Part shown: piece by piece, positions 33,308 through 42,268 of the stretch
Position numbering within the stretch: the stretch's first letter is position 1
Layout: every line of letters starts with the position of its first letter
Source of the DNA: JAAYCB01 sp012744395
GTDB lineage: Bacteria; Planctomycetota; Planctomycetia; Pirellulales; Thermoguttaceae
Reading direction: 5' to 3'
DNA: 64,000 nt
Assembly: GCA_028703175.1 (NCBI GenBank)
Contig: JAQVNJ010000009.1
Location: forward strand, 1-64,000
Notes under the pieces: model-generated
Told to the model about the DNA's origin: nothing
The model's input: only the letters and a program-made list of their open reading frames with translations
Database searches by the model: none
Program-made: the position numbers and the translations under genes

Positions 33308-33525
33308 CGGCGGCGGCCGGCGGCTGGTCCACCCGGCGGCCTGGAGCGGTTCGGTTTGCGGGCAGCCGGGGTTGGCGTTGCCGCGGTCGCCGGCCGGTCG
33401 GCTGGCGGCGCCCTACGCAGACTCGAGGCCGGCGCTAGAATAGCCAGAGGGTGGAGAGCAGGAAGGTTTTCGGCCTCTCGAAGAAGGTGGGTTCCGGGTT
33501 CGAGGAGGGGAACGGAAGAAGGCGT

Positions 33526-34941
33526 ATGAGTGCGTTGACGAAAGCGAAGAACCTGCGCGACTTGCGGGCGAGCGGTTGGGTCTCCCGGACCGTCAAGGAG
33601 GAGCTCCGCGAGAACTTTCTGCACATGCTCAGCAGGGGCGACGAGCTGTTTCCGGGAATTGTCGGCTACGATGACACCGTGGTCCCCGAAATCAACCTCG
33701 GCCTGATTGCCGGCCACGATCTGCTTTTTCTCGGCGAGAAGGGGCAGGCCAAGAGCCGGCTGATGCGCCTCCTGGTCCGGTTTCTCGATGAGGAGATTCC
33801 CTACCTCGACCTGCCGGGCGTGCCCGTCCACGAAGACCCGTTTGCGCCGATCACGTCGGAGGGGCGGCGCGTCGTGGCCGAGGCGCCGCCCGAGGAGATT
33901 CCCATCGGCTGGTGGCGCCGAGAAGACCGCTATGCCGAGCGGCTCGCCCCGGGCACGAAGTTCGCCGACGTGATCGGCGAAATCGATCCGGCCAAGCTGG
34001 CGACCGGCGCGAGCATGTCGGCCGAGGACGCCCTGCATTTCGGGCTGATCCCCCGCATGCACCGGGGCATCTTCGCGATGAACGAGCTGCCGGAGCTCGA
34101 CGAGCTGGTCCAGGTCGGGCTGTTCAACATCCTCGAAGAGCGCGACGTGCAGATTCGCGGCTACCCGATCCGATTCAACCTCGACGTGGCGATCCTGTTT
34201 TCGGCGAACCCGGCAACCTACAACCGCAGCGGCAAGGTCATCCCGCAATTGAAGGACCGCATCGGCTCGGTGATCCACACGCATTATCCGCGCGCGCGGG
34301 AGCTGGGGATCGAGATCACCCGCCAAGAGGCGGGAATCCCCCTGGACGGCGCTTTTCCGGTCGTTGTCCCCTACTTTATGAGCGAGGTCATCGAGCAGAT
34401 CAGCATCGTCGCGCGCCGATCGAAATACATCGACCAGCAGTCGGGCGTCAGCGCCCGGCTGAGCATCGCCAACCACCGTGCGATGGTCGCCAGCGCCCGG
34501 CATCGGGCCGCAGTGCTGGGAGAATGCCCGGCCGTCCCCCGCGTCAGCGACCTGGGCCATCTCTATTCCACCTCGCTCGGCAAGCTCGAGCTCGACATGA
34601 TGTCGAGCCACCAGATGTCGGACCGCCAGGTGCTCGACGCAATCGTCGCCGAGGCGATTCGCGACGTGTTCGACGAATACGTCGAGCAGCACGGCCTGGA
34701 GGAGATCACGGAGATCTTCGCCCGCGGGGTCAAGATCGAGGTGGGCGACATGCTGCCTTCGGAGGAATACGCGCGGCGTCTCCAGCGGGTCCCCCCGGCC
34801 TGGGAGGCGGCCTTCGAGGTCAACGCCGCCAGCGACGCCGCGATGCGGGCCTCGTGCGTCGAATTCGTGCTCGCCGGACTCTACGCCCACGAAACGATCT
34901 CGCGCAGCCAGCGCCACGGGCGGATCGTCTACGAGGTCTGA
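33526..34941 (+). CDS. MoxR/magnesium-chelatase-type AAA+ ATPase
   Basis: 471 residues from the ATG at 33526, which has GAAGAAGG just upstream. The P-loop is variant: GEKGQAKSRL (GxxGxxKS). Walker B is RGIFAMNELPELDELVQ, with Asn-Glu in place of Asp-Glu. The insert GYPIRFNLDVAILFSANPAT (sensor 1) and NRSGKVIPQLKDRIGSVIHT (Arg finger region) follow the MoxR/BchI order. The C-terminal 170 residues are helical. These ATPases usually act as chaperones with VWA-domain partners; no such partner is adjacent, although neighbouring DNA on both sides is visible. Cytosolic. Confidence 0.82.
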   Translation: MSALTKAKNLRDLRASGWVSRTVKEELRENFLHMLSRGDELFPGIVGYDDTVVPEINLGLIAGHDLLFLGEKGQAKSRLMRLLVRFLDEEIPYLDLPGVPVHEDPFAPITSEGRRVVAEAPPEEIPIGWWRREDRYAERLAPGTKFADVIGEIDPAKLATGASMSAEDALHFGLIPRMHRGIFAMNELPELDELVQVGLFNILEERDVQIRGYPIRFNLDVAILFSANPATYNRSGKVIPQLKDRIGSVIHTHYPRARELGIEITRQEAGIPLDGAFPVVVPYFMSEVIEQISIVARRSKYIDQQSGVSARLSIANHRAMVASARHRAAVLGECPAVPRVSDLGHLYSTSLGKLELDMMSSHQMSDRQVLDAIVAEAIRDVFDEYVEQHGLEEITEIFARGVKIEVGDMLPSEEYARRLQRVPPAWEAAFEVNAASDAAMRASCVEFVLAGLYAHETISRSQRHGRIVYEV

Positions 34942-35041
34942 GTCCCCTCGCCGGCGATCTGCGCCTGGCGGCCTGGCAAGCGCCAGCCGCCACGGGCGGC
35001 TGGCGACGGAACGAATTCCGAGCGACCAGAACCAGCCGGCC

Positions 35042-37078
35042 TCAGGGTCTCTCGGTGGGGCCGGGCCCGGCGGAGCGACGGCGCGCGGCGTCCAGCGGAG
35101 CGGCCTGGTCTGCGCCGCGGATTGCCGCCACGAGCCGCTCGAGCGAACCGTCCTTCCGCAAGTACGTGGCGGCGCCGGCATCGAGCATCGCTTGGGCCAT
35201 GTCGCCCTCTTCGTACATCGACAGCGCGATCACCCGCACGGCCGGCATCGCCTGAAGGAGGCGGCGGGTCGCCTCCAGTCCGTTCATCTGCGGCATCACG
35301 ACGTCCATCACGACCACATCCGGCTTGACCTGCTCGGCCAGTTGGATCGCTGCCTGCCCGTCGCCCGCCTCGCCGACAATCTCCAGGTCCGGGTATTCCC
35401 CGAGGAGATTCGCCAGTCCGCGGCGAAACATCGGATGGTCGTCGGCCAGCAAGACGCGCAGGACCTCGTGGGGGCGAAAATCGTCGCCGGCGGCGGCCGG
35501 GCGTTTTCTTCCGCCGTCGCCTTGGCGGCCCTCGGCCCGGCCGCTCGGCGCCGGTCGTGGCGACTTGACCGTGAGGATCACGCGCGTCCCCCGGTCGCCC
35601 GCCGAATCGATCTCCATCCGCCCGCCGAGCAGTGCCAGCCGCTCGCGGATGCTGAACAGTCCGAATCCCGGATTCTGGGCATCGCGTTGCAGCGCGTCGT
35701 CCGCCAGTCCGACCCCCTCGTCCTCGACGGTGACCCGCAGCGTCTCGTCGCCGGCCAGGGCCACCCGGACGGTCGCCTTCCGGGTCCCGGCGTGTTTGAC
35801 GACGTTGAACAGCAATTCCCGCACGGCGTCGAAGAGAAACACCCGCAGGTCCTCGGTGGCGGGTTCGGCGCCGGCCTCCATCCGCACCGTGACGCCGCAC
35901 CCGTGCTTTTCCTGCATCCGCCGGGCAAGCCAGTCCAGGGCCGCGCCAAACCCCGCATCGTAGAGCACCGGAGGGCTCAGCTCGACCGTCAACGATCGGG
36001 AGACATCGATCGATTCGTCGAGCAGCTGGCCGACGCGGCCGAGGCGATCCCGCTGCTTCTGGTCGGCGGCCCGCTTGGCGAGGATGCCGACCTTGAGTTT
36101 TGCCGCCACCAGCAACTGCTGCAAATGGTCGTGGAGCGTCTGCGCCAGCCGCCGGCGTTCGCGCTGCTCGGTGAGCGTCAACTCCGAGGCCAGCGCCCGC
36201 AACTGGCGGGCCCGCCGCTCGGCGACGAGCGTCCGCTCGGCGACCCGCTCTTCCAGGGTTTCATTGATCTCGCGGAGTTCCCGCTCGCTCTCCCTCAAGT
36301 TGCGGAACAACACCGAATAGGGCGATGTCAGCCCGACCTCGACAAACGCCACGTACATCAAGTACGACGCGAGCAGCTTGAGCAGGTGGCCGATAAGGTT
36401 TGCCATGCCGGTCACGTCGTCGTAGATCGTGAAGGCGATTTCCGAGGCGATCGTCGCGCCGATCGTCAAGCCCAAGAGCCGGAAGACGTCGATGTCGAGG
36501 TCCTCGCGGCGGGCGGCCAGGAGCGCCAGCCCCACGGCCATCACCAGGCCGATCGCGTATTCGCTGGCGATCTTGAAGGTCGTCAGCCCCTCGCCGGCGA
36601 CGAAGCAAGTGGGGAAGATCTCCCAGGCAAAGATCGAGGCCAGCAGCGCCGCCGCCGTAATCGCATACACGGCGAAGATCAGCCGGGCGTCGAAATGCTG
36701 CCGCAGGAAGAGCGGCGCGGCGAGGAACGTCGACGCCTGAATGAACCGCCCCGCCAGCCAGAGCTGTGTCGCCAGATTCGGGCCCGCGTCGAAGACCCCC
36801 ATCTGGTCGTAGGCCAGCGTGTGCAGCAGGTCGACGAACCCGACGAACAGGGAGGCGATCCCGATCAACAGGAAGAAGCCGTTGTCGAGAAAACGGCGGG
36901 CGTTCCAGAAGACCGTGAACACCCCGAACGTCAGGGCGATGCTGAACAGCTCGGCGAGACTGTGAAACAGCAGGTAATTGTGGCATCGCGCCAGCAACAC
37001 GCCGACAAGCACCACCGAGATCACCAGTAGGGATGAGCGGCGGAGCGGCCAATGTCTGTGCCGGGTCTCCTGTGTCAT
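35042..37078 (-). CDS. MASE3 histidine kinase with C-terminal receiver domain and no DNA-binding output
   Basis: 678 residues. Residues about 10-255 are a seven-helix MASE3-type membrane sensor (FLLIGIASLFVGFVDLLHTL, LAYDQMGVFD). A coiled linker leads to a HisKA_3 domain with the phospho-His in RRRLAQTLHDHLQQLLVAAK. The HATPase has the N box NVVKHAG, G1 DEGVG and G2 GFGLFSIRERL. A Pro/Arg linker leads to a NarL-type receiver (VLLADDHPMFRRGL, phospho-Asp in DVVVMDVVMPQMNG, conserved Lys in YLRKDGS). The LuxR-type helix-turn-helix that normally follows a NarL receiver is missing; the protein ends 25 residues later. The ATG at 37078 has GAGG at good distance; the ATG at 37087 is the alternative. 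Confidence 0.88.
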   Translation of the reverse strand: MTQETRHRHWPLRRSSLLVISVVLVGVLLARCHNYLLFHSLAELFSIALTFGVFTVFWNARRFLDNGFFLLIGIASLFVGFVDLLHTLAYDQMGVFDAGPNLATQLWLAGRFIQASTFLAAPLFLRQHFDARLIFAVYAITAAALLASIFAWEIFPTCFVAGEGLTTFKIASEYAIGLVMAVGLALLAARREDLDIDVFRLLGLTIGATIASEIAFTIYDDVTGMANLIGHLLKLLASYLMYVAFVEVGLTSPYSVLFRNLRESERELREINETLEERVAERTLVAERRARQLRALASELTLTEQRERRRLAQTLHDHLQQLLVAAKLKVGILAKRAADQKQRDRLGRVGQLLDESIDVSRSLTVELSPPVLYDAGFGAALDWLARRMQEKHGCGVTVRMEAGAEPATEDLRVFLFDAVRELLFNVVKHAGTRKATVRVALAGDETLRVTVEDEGVGLADDALQRDAQNPGFGLFSIRERLALLGGRMEIDSAGDRGTRVILTVKSPRPAPSGRAEGRQGDGGRKRPAAAGDDFRPHEVLRVLLADDHPMFRRGLANLLGEYPDLEIVGEAGDGQAAIQLAEQVKPDVVVMDVVMPQMNGLEATRRLLQAMPAVRVIALSMYEEGDMAQAMLDAGAATYLRKDGSLERLVAAIRGADQAAPLDAARRRSAGPGPTERP

Positions 37079-37406
37079 GCGATTCATCCCTCGCCGGGTG
37101 TTGTTCCCTTGCCGCGTCTTCAGCGCGTCGCCCGGGGCAGCCTCCCCCCGCCCCCGCGGGTCGACCGAGCCGGTCCGACCGCCGCAAGTCGCCTCTCTCC
37201 AAAGGTTAGCGATTCCGGCCGGGCGCCGCGAGGCCTCGCGGCGAATGCCGCCGCATAGGGGATTCCCCGATCCGGCATCGGGGCGTTCCCAGGGCAAGGA
37301 GAGGGGTTACTCCCGATTCCACGCTTCGGGGGCCGCGAGCTAGAATCCTTGACACGTTTATGATGCATCATCCACGACGCCAATACTCGGCCACAACACT
37401 GCAACG
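37079..37406. other. Divergent intergenic region between kinase and BON-protein genes
   Basis: No gene supported. The right part is AT-richer, with TAGAAT at 37341-37346, TTGACA at 37349-37354 and the palindrome at 37360-37371. The hexamers are not spaced as one promoter. Confidence 0.4.
37360..37371. promoter_or_regulatory. Perfect 12-bp palindrome ATGATGCATCAT
   Basis: It lies 36 bases before the BON-protein ATG and directly after a consensus TTGACA. The position would suit an operator for a dimeric regulator. Only one copy was noticed. Confidence 0.3.
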
Positions 37407-37733
37407 ATGCCAACGCACCTGATGTTCTCCCGATTTGTCAAACACTTCTCGGCCTCCCGGACGACTGGGGCCGAGTCCCCGTCAGGCGCCTCCGGCGACC
37501 AATCCACCAACGGCGGCCTGGCGGAGAAGGCGCTGGCGGTCGAGGCCCGCCTCCGCCAGTCGCTGAACCTGGCCGACGCGAACATCTGGTGCGAGGTCGT
37601 TGGCGAGAGAATTGTCCTCCGCGGGCACGTGCCGACGCACTCGGCCCGGCATTCCGCGCGGGCCGCGGCGGAGGAGGCCTGCGGCTGCAAGATCGAAAAC
37701 CAGCTGGGAGTTGTCCCGAGTCCGCTGGAGTGA
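37407..37733 (+). CDS. Small BON-domain protein
   Basis: 108 residues. After about 40 low-complexity Ser/Gly residues, LAVEARLRQSLNLADANIWC, then EVVGERIVLRGHVPTHSARH and ARAAAEEACGC, fit one BON domain (helix-strand-strand-helix with the central Gly). BON domains bind membranes or other envelope proteins; no signal peptide is evident. It is 103 bases upstream of the sigma-factor gene on the same strand and may share its transcript. It is divergent from the sensor kinase. Confidence 0.7.
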   Translation: MPTHLMFSRFVKHFSASRTTGAESPSGASGDQSTNGGLAEKALAVEARLRQSLNLADANIWCEVVGERIVLRGHVPTHSARHSARAAAEEACGCKIENQLGVVPSPLE

Positions 37734-37836
37734 CCTCCGGGGCGTTCCCCCGGCAATTGGACGGCATCCCGGGCCAAGACCACCCGGTCGGGCAGACACC
37801 CCAATAAGGGCAGCAAAAGGAAACAGGACCACGACG

Positions 37837-39339
37837 ATGATCGGCTATGAAGTAACCGCTCCACGGAACAGTCAAACGCAGACCCTGCCGCGGCCGCTCT
37901 CGGTTGGCGGCCGGAAGGCGGCCGGCGTCCCGGCCGCCCGATCCCCCGAGGAACTCAATTATCTCACGGTCGAGCAATTGGCCGGCCGGTTCAACGTCTC
38001 CACGAAGACGATCTCGCGCTGGCGCCGGCTGGGCCTGGCCGCGCGGTGTTTTTCCTGCGACGGGCGCTCGCGGATCGGCTTCGACCACCAGGACGTGGCG
38101 CGCTTCATTGCCGAAAACCCGGCTCGTGTCCGCCGCGGCGCCGGCTTCTCGCAACTGACCCAAGAAGAGAAGGGCCGGATCATTCAGCGCGCCAGGGAGC
38201 TTGCCCAGGCCGGCGGCCGGCCCGCGACCGTCACCAAGACCCTCGCCAACGAGACCGGCCGAAGCATCGAGACGATCCGCTATACGCTGAAGAATTACGA
38301 TCGCGCCAATCCGCAGAGCCCGGTCTTCCCCTATGGCTACGGGCCGCTCGGCCCGGACGTCAAGCGGAGGATCTATCGGCAGAGTTGCCGCGGCGAGTCG
38401 ATCGAGGCCCTCGCCCGGCGGTTCCACCGTCCCCGAACCGTGATCCGTCGCGTGATCCAGGAAATCCGCGCCGAGCGGATTTTCGAGCTTCCCCTCGACT
38501 TTATCCCCAACCCGCTCTTCGCGCGGGTCCGCACCAAGAGCCAGATCGCCGAGATCGTGGGCCAGCCGCCCGCGCCGGCAACCAAGGCGGTCGCCCCGCG
38601 GGTTCCGCCCGGACTGCCCGCCTACCTGCAAAGCCTCTATGAAGTGCCGCTGCTCTCGCGCGAGGAAGAGGCGCACCTGTTCCGCAAAATGAACTACCTC
38701 AAGTACCGGGCCGGTAAGCTTCGCGAGGAGCTCGATCCGGCCCGCCCCCGCGTGCGGTTGATGGACCGCATCGAAGAACTGTACGCCGAGGTGGTTGCCA
38801 CCAAGAACCGCATCATTCGCGCCAACCTCCGCCTCGTTGTCTCGATTGCCAAGCGGCATGTCCAGCAAGCTGGCACCCTCTTCGAGCTGATCAGCGACGG
38901 CAACATCTCCCTGATCCGCGCGGTCGAGAAATTCGACTTCTCGCTGGGCAACAAGTTCAGCACCTACGCGAGCTGGGCGATCATGAAGAATTTCGCCCGC
39001 TCGATCCCCAACGAACACGTCCAGCTCGACCGATTCCGCACCGGGTGCGAAGAGCTCTTCGGCGCCGCCGCCGACGCGCGCCCCGACGCCCTCGAACAGG
39101 AAAACGCCCAGGCCAGGCACGAGGCGGACATCGGCCGAATCCTCCGCCATCTCGACCCGCGCGAGCGCGACATCGTCAGGCGGCGTTTCGGCCTCGACCG
39201 CCAGCTCGAGCCGCGGACGCTCAAGCAGATCGGCAAAGAGATGGGCGTCAGCAAGGAGCGGGTCCGGCAGATCGAGGTCCGCGCGCTGGCCAAGCTCCGC
39301 CAGGCCGCGCTCGACGAAAACATCCAGCTGCCCGACTGA
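37837..39339 (+). CDS. Sigma-70 family factor with three N-terminal helix-turn-helix segments
   Basis: 500 residues. Region 2 spans about residues 270-395: ATKNRIIRANLRLVVSIAKR, LFELISDGNISLIRAVEKFD, NKFSTYASWAIMKNFARS. The usual WWIRQ of region 2.4 is replaced by SWAIMKNF. Region 4 is residues 436-490 (LDPRERDIVRRRFGLD, TLKQIGKEMGVSKERVRQIE). Region 3 is short or absent. The first 220 residues are not part of a standard sigma factor and contain three helix-turn-helix-like units: 42-66 (YLTVEQLAGRFNVSTKTISR), 107-152 (KTLANETGRSIETIRYTLKN) and 174-212 (SIEALARRFHRPRTVIRRVI). The ATG at 37837 follows CAGGACCACGACG. It may recognise alternative promoters using the extra domains. Confidence 0.85.
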   Translation: MIGYEVTAPRNSQTQTLPRPLSVGGRKAAGVPAARSPEELNYLTVEQLAGRFNVSTKTISRWRRLGLAARCFSCDGRSRIGFDHQDVARFIAENPARVRRGAGFSQLTQEEKGRIIQRARELAQAGGRPATVTKTLANETGRSIETIRYTLKNYDRANPQSPVFPYGYGPLGPDVKRRIYRQSCRGESIEALARRFHRPRTVIRRVIQEIRAERIFELPLDFIPNPLFARVRTKSQIAEIVGQPPAPATKAVAPRVPPGLPAYLQSLYEVPLLSREEEAHLFRKMNYLKYRAGKLREELDPARPRVRLMDRIEELYAEVVATKNRIIRANLRLVVSIAKRHVQQAGTLFELISDGNISLIRAVEKFDFSLGNKFSTYASWAIMKNFARSIPNEHVQLDRFRTGCEELFGAAADARPDALEQENAQARHEADIGRILRHLDPRERDIVRRRFGLDRQLEPRTLKQIGKEMGVSKERVRQIEVRALAKLRQAALDENIQLPD

Positions 39340-39434
39340 TCCGGCGGCAATCCGCAGCGCGCCGGCGCGGACAAGTCTGGCTCCCGCTGGCCGTTCCTGG
39401 CCGCCGCGTAGGGGACACGCGTCGCGCTTCCGCG

Positions 39435-39791
39435 TTACCCGCGCCGGGCCCGCTTCTGCACGTCGGTTTCGAGCATCCCGAAAGTCGCCTCGTGGCGCTG
39501 CACCGTCATTTGCAGGACCTGCACCAGCCGTTTCGCCGTGTAGAGGTTGGTGACGATCCGCTGCGTGACGACGATCGGCTGCGTCGGCACGCCGGCCGGC
39601 TGCGGATTGAGGCCGAAATCGATCACCAACTCTTCTGGTGTGCCGGTCACGCGGCAGAAATTGGCGTAGCACGCCTTGACCTTGGTATCATCCACCTCCA
39701 GGTGGCGGGCCGCTTGCGGGGTGGGCTTGGGAGCGGCCGGCTGAGCGGCGTCGGAGGGGGTGGGGGTGGCATCGCGAGTGGGCTCGTCCAA
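39435..39791 (-). CDS. DUF3467 family protein
   Basis: 118 residues. After a Pro/Ala-rich N-terminus the DUF3467 signature is clear: CYANFCRVTGTPEELVIDFG, then IVVTQRIVTNLYTAKRLVQV. Molecular function unknown; cytosolic. The start is a TTG at 39791 with AAGGAG seven bases upstream, a strong ribosome-binding site for a rare start codon. Converges on the sigma-factor gene (95-base gap). Common in planctomycetes as a small conserved protein. Confidence 0.85.
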   Translation of the reverse strand: MDEPTRDATPTPSDAAQPAAPKPTPQAARHLEVDDTKVKACYANFCRVTGTPEELVIDFGLNPQPAGVPTQPIVVTQRIVTNLYTAKRLVQVLQMTVQRHEATFGMLETDVQKRARRG

Positions 39792-39980
39792 GGGAGGACT
39801 CCTTTTGTTCCTGGAAATGGTGGGCTCTTACGGAATTCTGTATCTCGTTCTCCGTGTCAGGGCAAGCCAAGCGCCGCAGGATTTCGCCAAATCGGCGGCG
39901 TCCACCTCCTCGACCAGTCCGATCATCCACGATATGCGGAGAAGACCGCCGCGGCGACGATCCGCTTGGCGGGGGGAGGG

Positions 39981-40523
39981 CTAATCCGGCCGCAACACGG
40001 CTCCGCCGAACTTGTCGGCGGCCCAGGGGATCAATTCCAGGTTGATTCGCGTGTTGGCCGAGTAGGCTGCCTGGGACCAGGGGACGGCGTAGGCCATCAC
40101 GACGCCGCTGTTCGTCTCGGCTACGTAGATGATCGTGTTGCCGAAGTTCATGTTGCGGGTGTTGGGCAACTTGGTCGATCCGGTCACCAACAGGTAGTTG
40201 GGCGACTGCGGCGGTTGGCCGCCCGCACTTTGGATGAAGGCTGCCAGGTCGCGATGCACATTGGCCGAGTAGATCGCCTGGAACCCGAGCCCCGGCCCGC
40301 GCCGCGAAACCGTGGCCCCGGTGAGGATTCCGGTGAGGTAATCGAGGTAGAAGACGGCCTCCGTGTCGGGATCGACAAACCCGGTGGCCATGGCGAAATT
40401 CTCAACCCGGTCGGTGGCCGTGGCGTGCAGGCGTGCGCGCGGCCAGACGCCGCCCAGGACCAGCCCGACGAGGAGCCCGATCCCGATCGCCAGAGCCCAG
40501 CCATGCTTGCGGAAACGCGTCAT
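39981..40523 (-). CDS. Membrane-anchored conserved protein of unknown function
   Basis: 180 residues from the ATG at 40523, which has AAGGGGAC upstream. One N-terminal membrane helix (ALAIGIGLLVGLVLGGVW, about 10-27) is followed by a soluble domain with repeated ATGFVDPDTEAVFYLDYLTG, IYSANVHRDLAAF and NTIIYVAETNSGVVMAYAVP. The alternation of FYLDYLTG and YVAETNSGV strands suggests a small beta-propeller-like or OB-like repeat. I do not recognise the family. It follows DUF3467 in the same orientation but upstream of it by 189 bases. Confidence 0.65.
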   Translation of the reverse strand: MTRFRKHGWALAIGIGLLVGLVLGGVWPRARLHATATDRVENFAMATGFVDPDTEAVFYLDYLTGILTGATVSRRGPGLGFQAIYSANVHRDLAAFIQSAGGQPPQSPNYLLVTGSTKLPNTRNMNFGNTIIYVAETNSGVVMAYAVPWSQAAYSANTRINLELIPWAADKFGGAVLRPD

Positions 40524-40848
40524 TGTATTGTCCCCTTCGTCTTGCAGATTGGTGATCGATCGATCTGGTGGACAGGCAGCCGTTATCGTCCCGCCCGGCA
40601 CGGTGTTGCGGCAGGCGTTCGGGCGGAACGCTCGAGCGGGCATTCGGCAGCCTGCCCGGCGCCTGAAGAGCAGTCTACTCGCTTTCTTTCTGCGAGGCTA
40701 GCGTTTGGCGAGGCGTCTGCCGCCCGGTAGATGCCGGCCGGCGGGGCGGTCGAAGGGGGGCGTTTCCGGTCCGCCGCGCCCTTTTCGCACTCCGGAGGAA
40801 ACCCGCGCCGGGCGCTGCCGCCCGGACCGGGCAACTCTTTCGGGGCCC
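40524..40848. other. Intergenic stretch without a gene
   Basis: No coding region or repeat was found between the divergent membrane protein and Gfo/Idh genes, apart from the promoter at 40849-40877. Confidence 0.5.
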
Positions 40849-40877
40849 TTGCAAAGCGCGCCGGAACATCCTATAAA
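40849..40877 (+). promoter_or_regulatory. Probable promoter of the cytosolic Gfo/Idh gene
   Basis: TTGCAA at 40849-40854, 17-base spacer, TATAAA at 40872-40877. It is the best-spaced plus-strand promoter in the window, about 60 bases before the ATG at 40943. Confidence 0.5.
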
Positions 40878-40942
40878 CGCCGGGCATCCGGTCTTGTGTG
40901 CATCGGCGGGCTAGTCGACTGAAAGTTGAAGGAGATGAGAGC

Positions 40943-42124
40943 ATGGGTACGGTCAATGTTGCTCTAATCGGCCAGGGGTTCATGGGACGCTCCCATTCGA
41001 ATGCGTGGGGGCAGGTCGCGAAGTTCTTCAAGCCGCCGCTCAAACCGGTGATGCACACCGTCTTCGGCCAGCCCGAAGAAAACCCCCAGACGTTCGCCGA
41101 CAACTGGGGCTGGAAAAACGCCTCGACCGACTGGCAGGCGCTGGTCGCCGCGCCCGAGATCGGGCTGGTCGACATCGTCACGCCCAACTACATGCACGCC
41201 CCCCCGGCCCGCGCCGCCATCGAGGCCGGCAAGCCCGTGGCCTGCGAAAAACCGATCGCCGGAACCCTCGACGACGCCCGGGCGATGGTCGAGGCCGCCA
41301 AGGCCAAGGGCGTGAAGACCTTCGTCTGGTTCAATTACCGCCGCGTCCCCGCCGTGGCCCTCGCGCACCAGATGGTCACGTCGGGCGAACTGGGCGAAAT
41401 CCGCCACGTCCGCGCCGTCTATCTCCAGGACTGGGCCGACGAATCGGTCCCGCTCGCCTGGCGGTTCGAAAAGAAGTGGGCCGGCTCCGGAGCGCATGGC
41501 GACCTGAACGCCCATATCATCGACATGACGCGATTCGTCACCGGCCAGGAGATCACGCGGATCGCCGGCGCGATTGCCGAAACGTTCATCAAGGAGCGGA
41601 CGCTCGCCGGCGGCACCGCCGGCGGCGGATTGGCCGACGGCGGCAAGGCGGTCGGTGGCAAGGGGCCGGTCACCGTCGACGACACCGTCCTTTTCCTGGC
41701 GCGATTCTCCGGCGGCGCCGTGGCCAGCTTCGAAGCCGCCCGCCAGGCGACCGGCAACCAGAACCGCAACGGATTCGAAATCAACGGCACCAAGGGCTCG
41801 CTCAAGTTCAACTTCGAGCAGATGAACGAACTGGAATACTACGACGCGCGGCTGCCGCGGGCTGTCCAGGGGTGGACCAAGATCATGTGCACGCACGGCG
41901 CCGACCCCCCCTACGTGGCCAACTGGTGGCCCGACGCCCACATCATCGGCTACGAGCACGGATTCACCAACCAGGCCTACGACATTCTGCGGGTGCTGGC
42001 CGGGCAGGAACCGACGGTCCCCATCCCCGACTTCGAAGACGCCTACAACACCCAGCGGGTGCTCGAAGCCGCGTTGATCTCCGCGGAACAGTGCCGCCCG
42101 GTCGACCTGGCCGACGTGAAATAG
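40943..42124 (+). CDS. Cytosolic Gfo/Idh/MocA family oxidoreductase
   Basis: 393 residues, no signal peptide, unlike the exported relative at 17242. The Rossmann start is NVALIGQGFMGRSHSNAW. VDIVTPNYMHAPPARAAIEA precedes the EKP motif (PVACEKPIAGTLDDAR). The active-site helix is GSGAHGDLNAHIIDMTRFVT, with the His common to inositol-dehydrogenase-like members. A Gly-rich loop near residues 215-235 (AGGTAGGGLADGGKAVGG) is an unusual insertion. It is a probable NAD(P)-dependent sugar or polyol dehydrogenase. GGAGATGAG precedes the ATG. Converges on the aldehyde dehydrogenase gene. Confidence 0.9.
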   Translation: MGTVNVALIGQGFMGRSHSNAWGQVAKFFKPPLKPVMHTVFGQPEENPQTFADNWGWKNASTDWQALVAAPEIGLVDIVTPNYMHAPPARAAIEAGKPVACEKPIAGTLDDARAMVEAAKAKGVKTFVWFNYRRVPAVALAHQMVTSGELGEIRHVRAVYLQDWADESVPLAWRFEKKWAGSGAHGDLNAHIIDMTRFVTGQEITRIAGAIAETFIKERTLAGGTAGGGLADGGKAVGGKGPVTVDDTVLFLARFSGGAVASFEAARQATGNQNRNGFEINGTKGSLKFNFEQMNELEYYDARLPRAVQGWTKIMCTHGADPPYVANWWPDAHIIGYEHGFTNQAYDILRVLAGQEPTVPIPDFEDAYNTQRVLEAALISAEQCRPVDLADVK

Positions 42125-42268
42125 GGCCGCCGGGGATCCGCCGCCCACGGGCAGCCGGCAGGGCAGCCAATCGCACGCTGCGGCGTGGGGCGTCGCGGGC
42201 AATACGGAGATTGCCCGCGACGCCCGCTTTTGCCGAAAGCCCGCTTTTGCCGAAAGCCCGCTCCCGTC

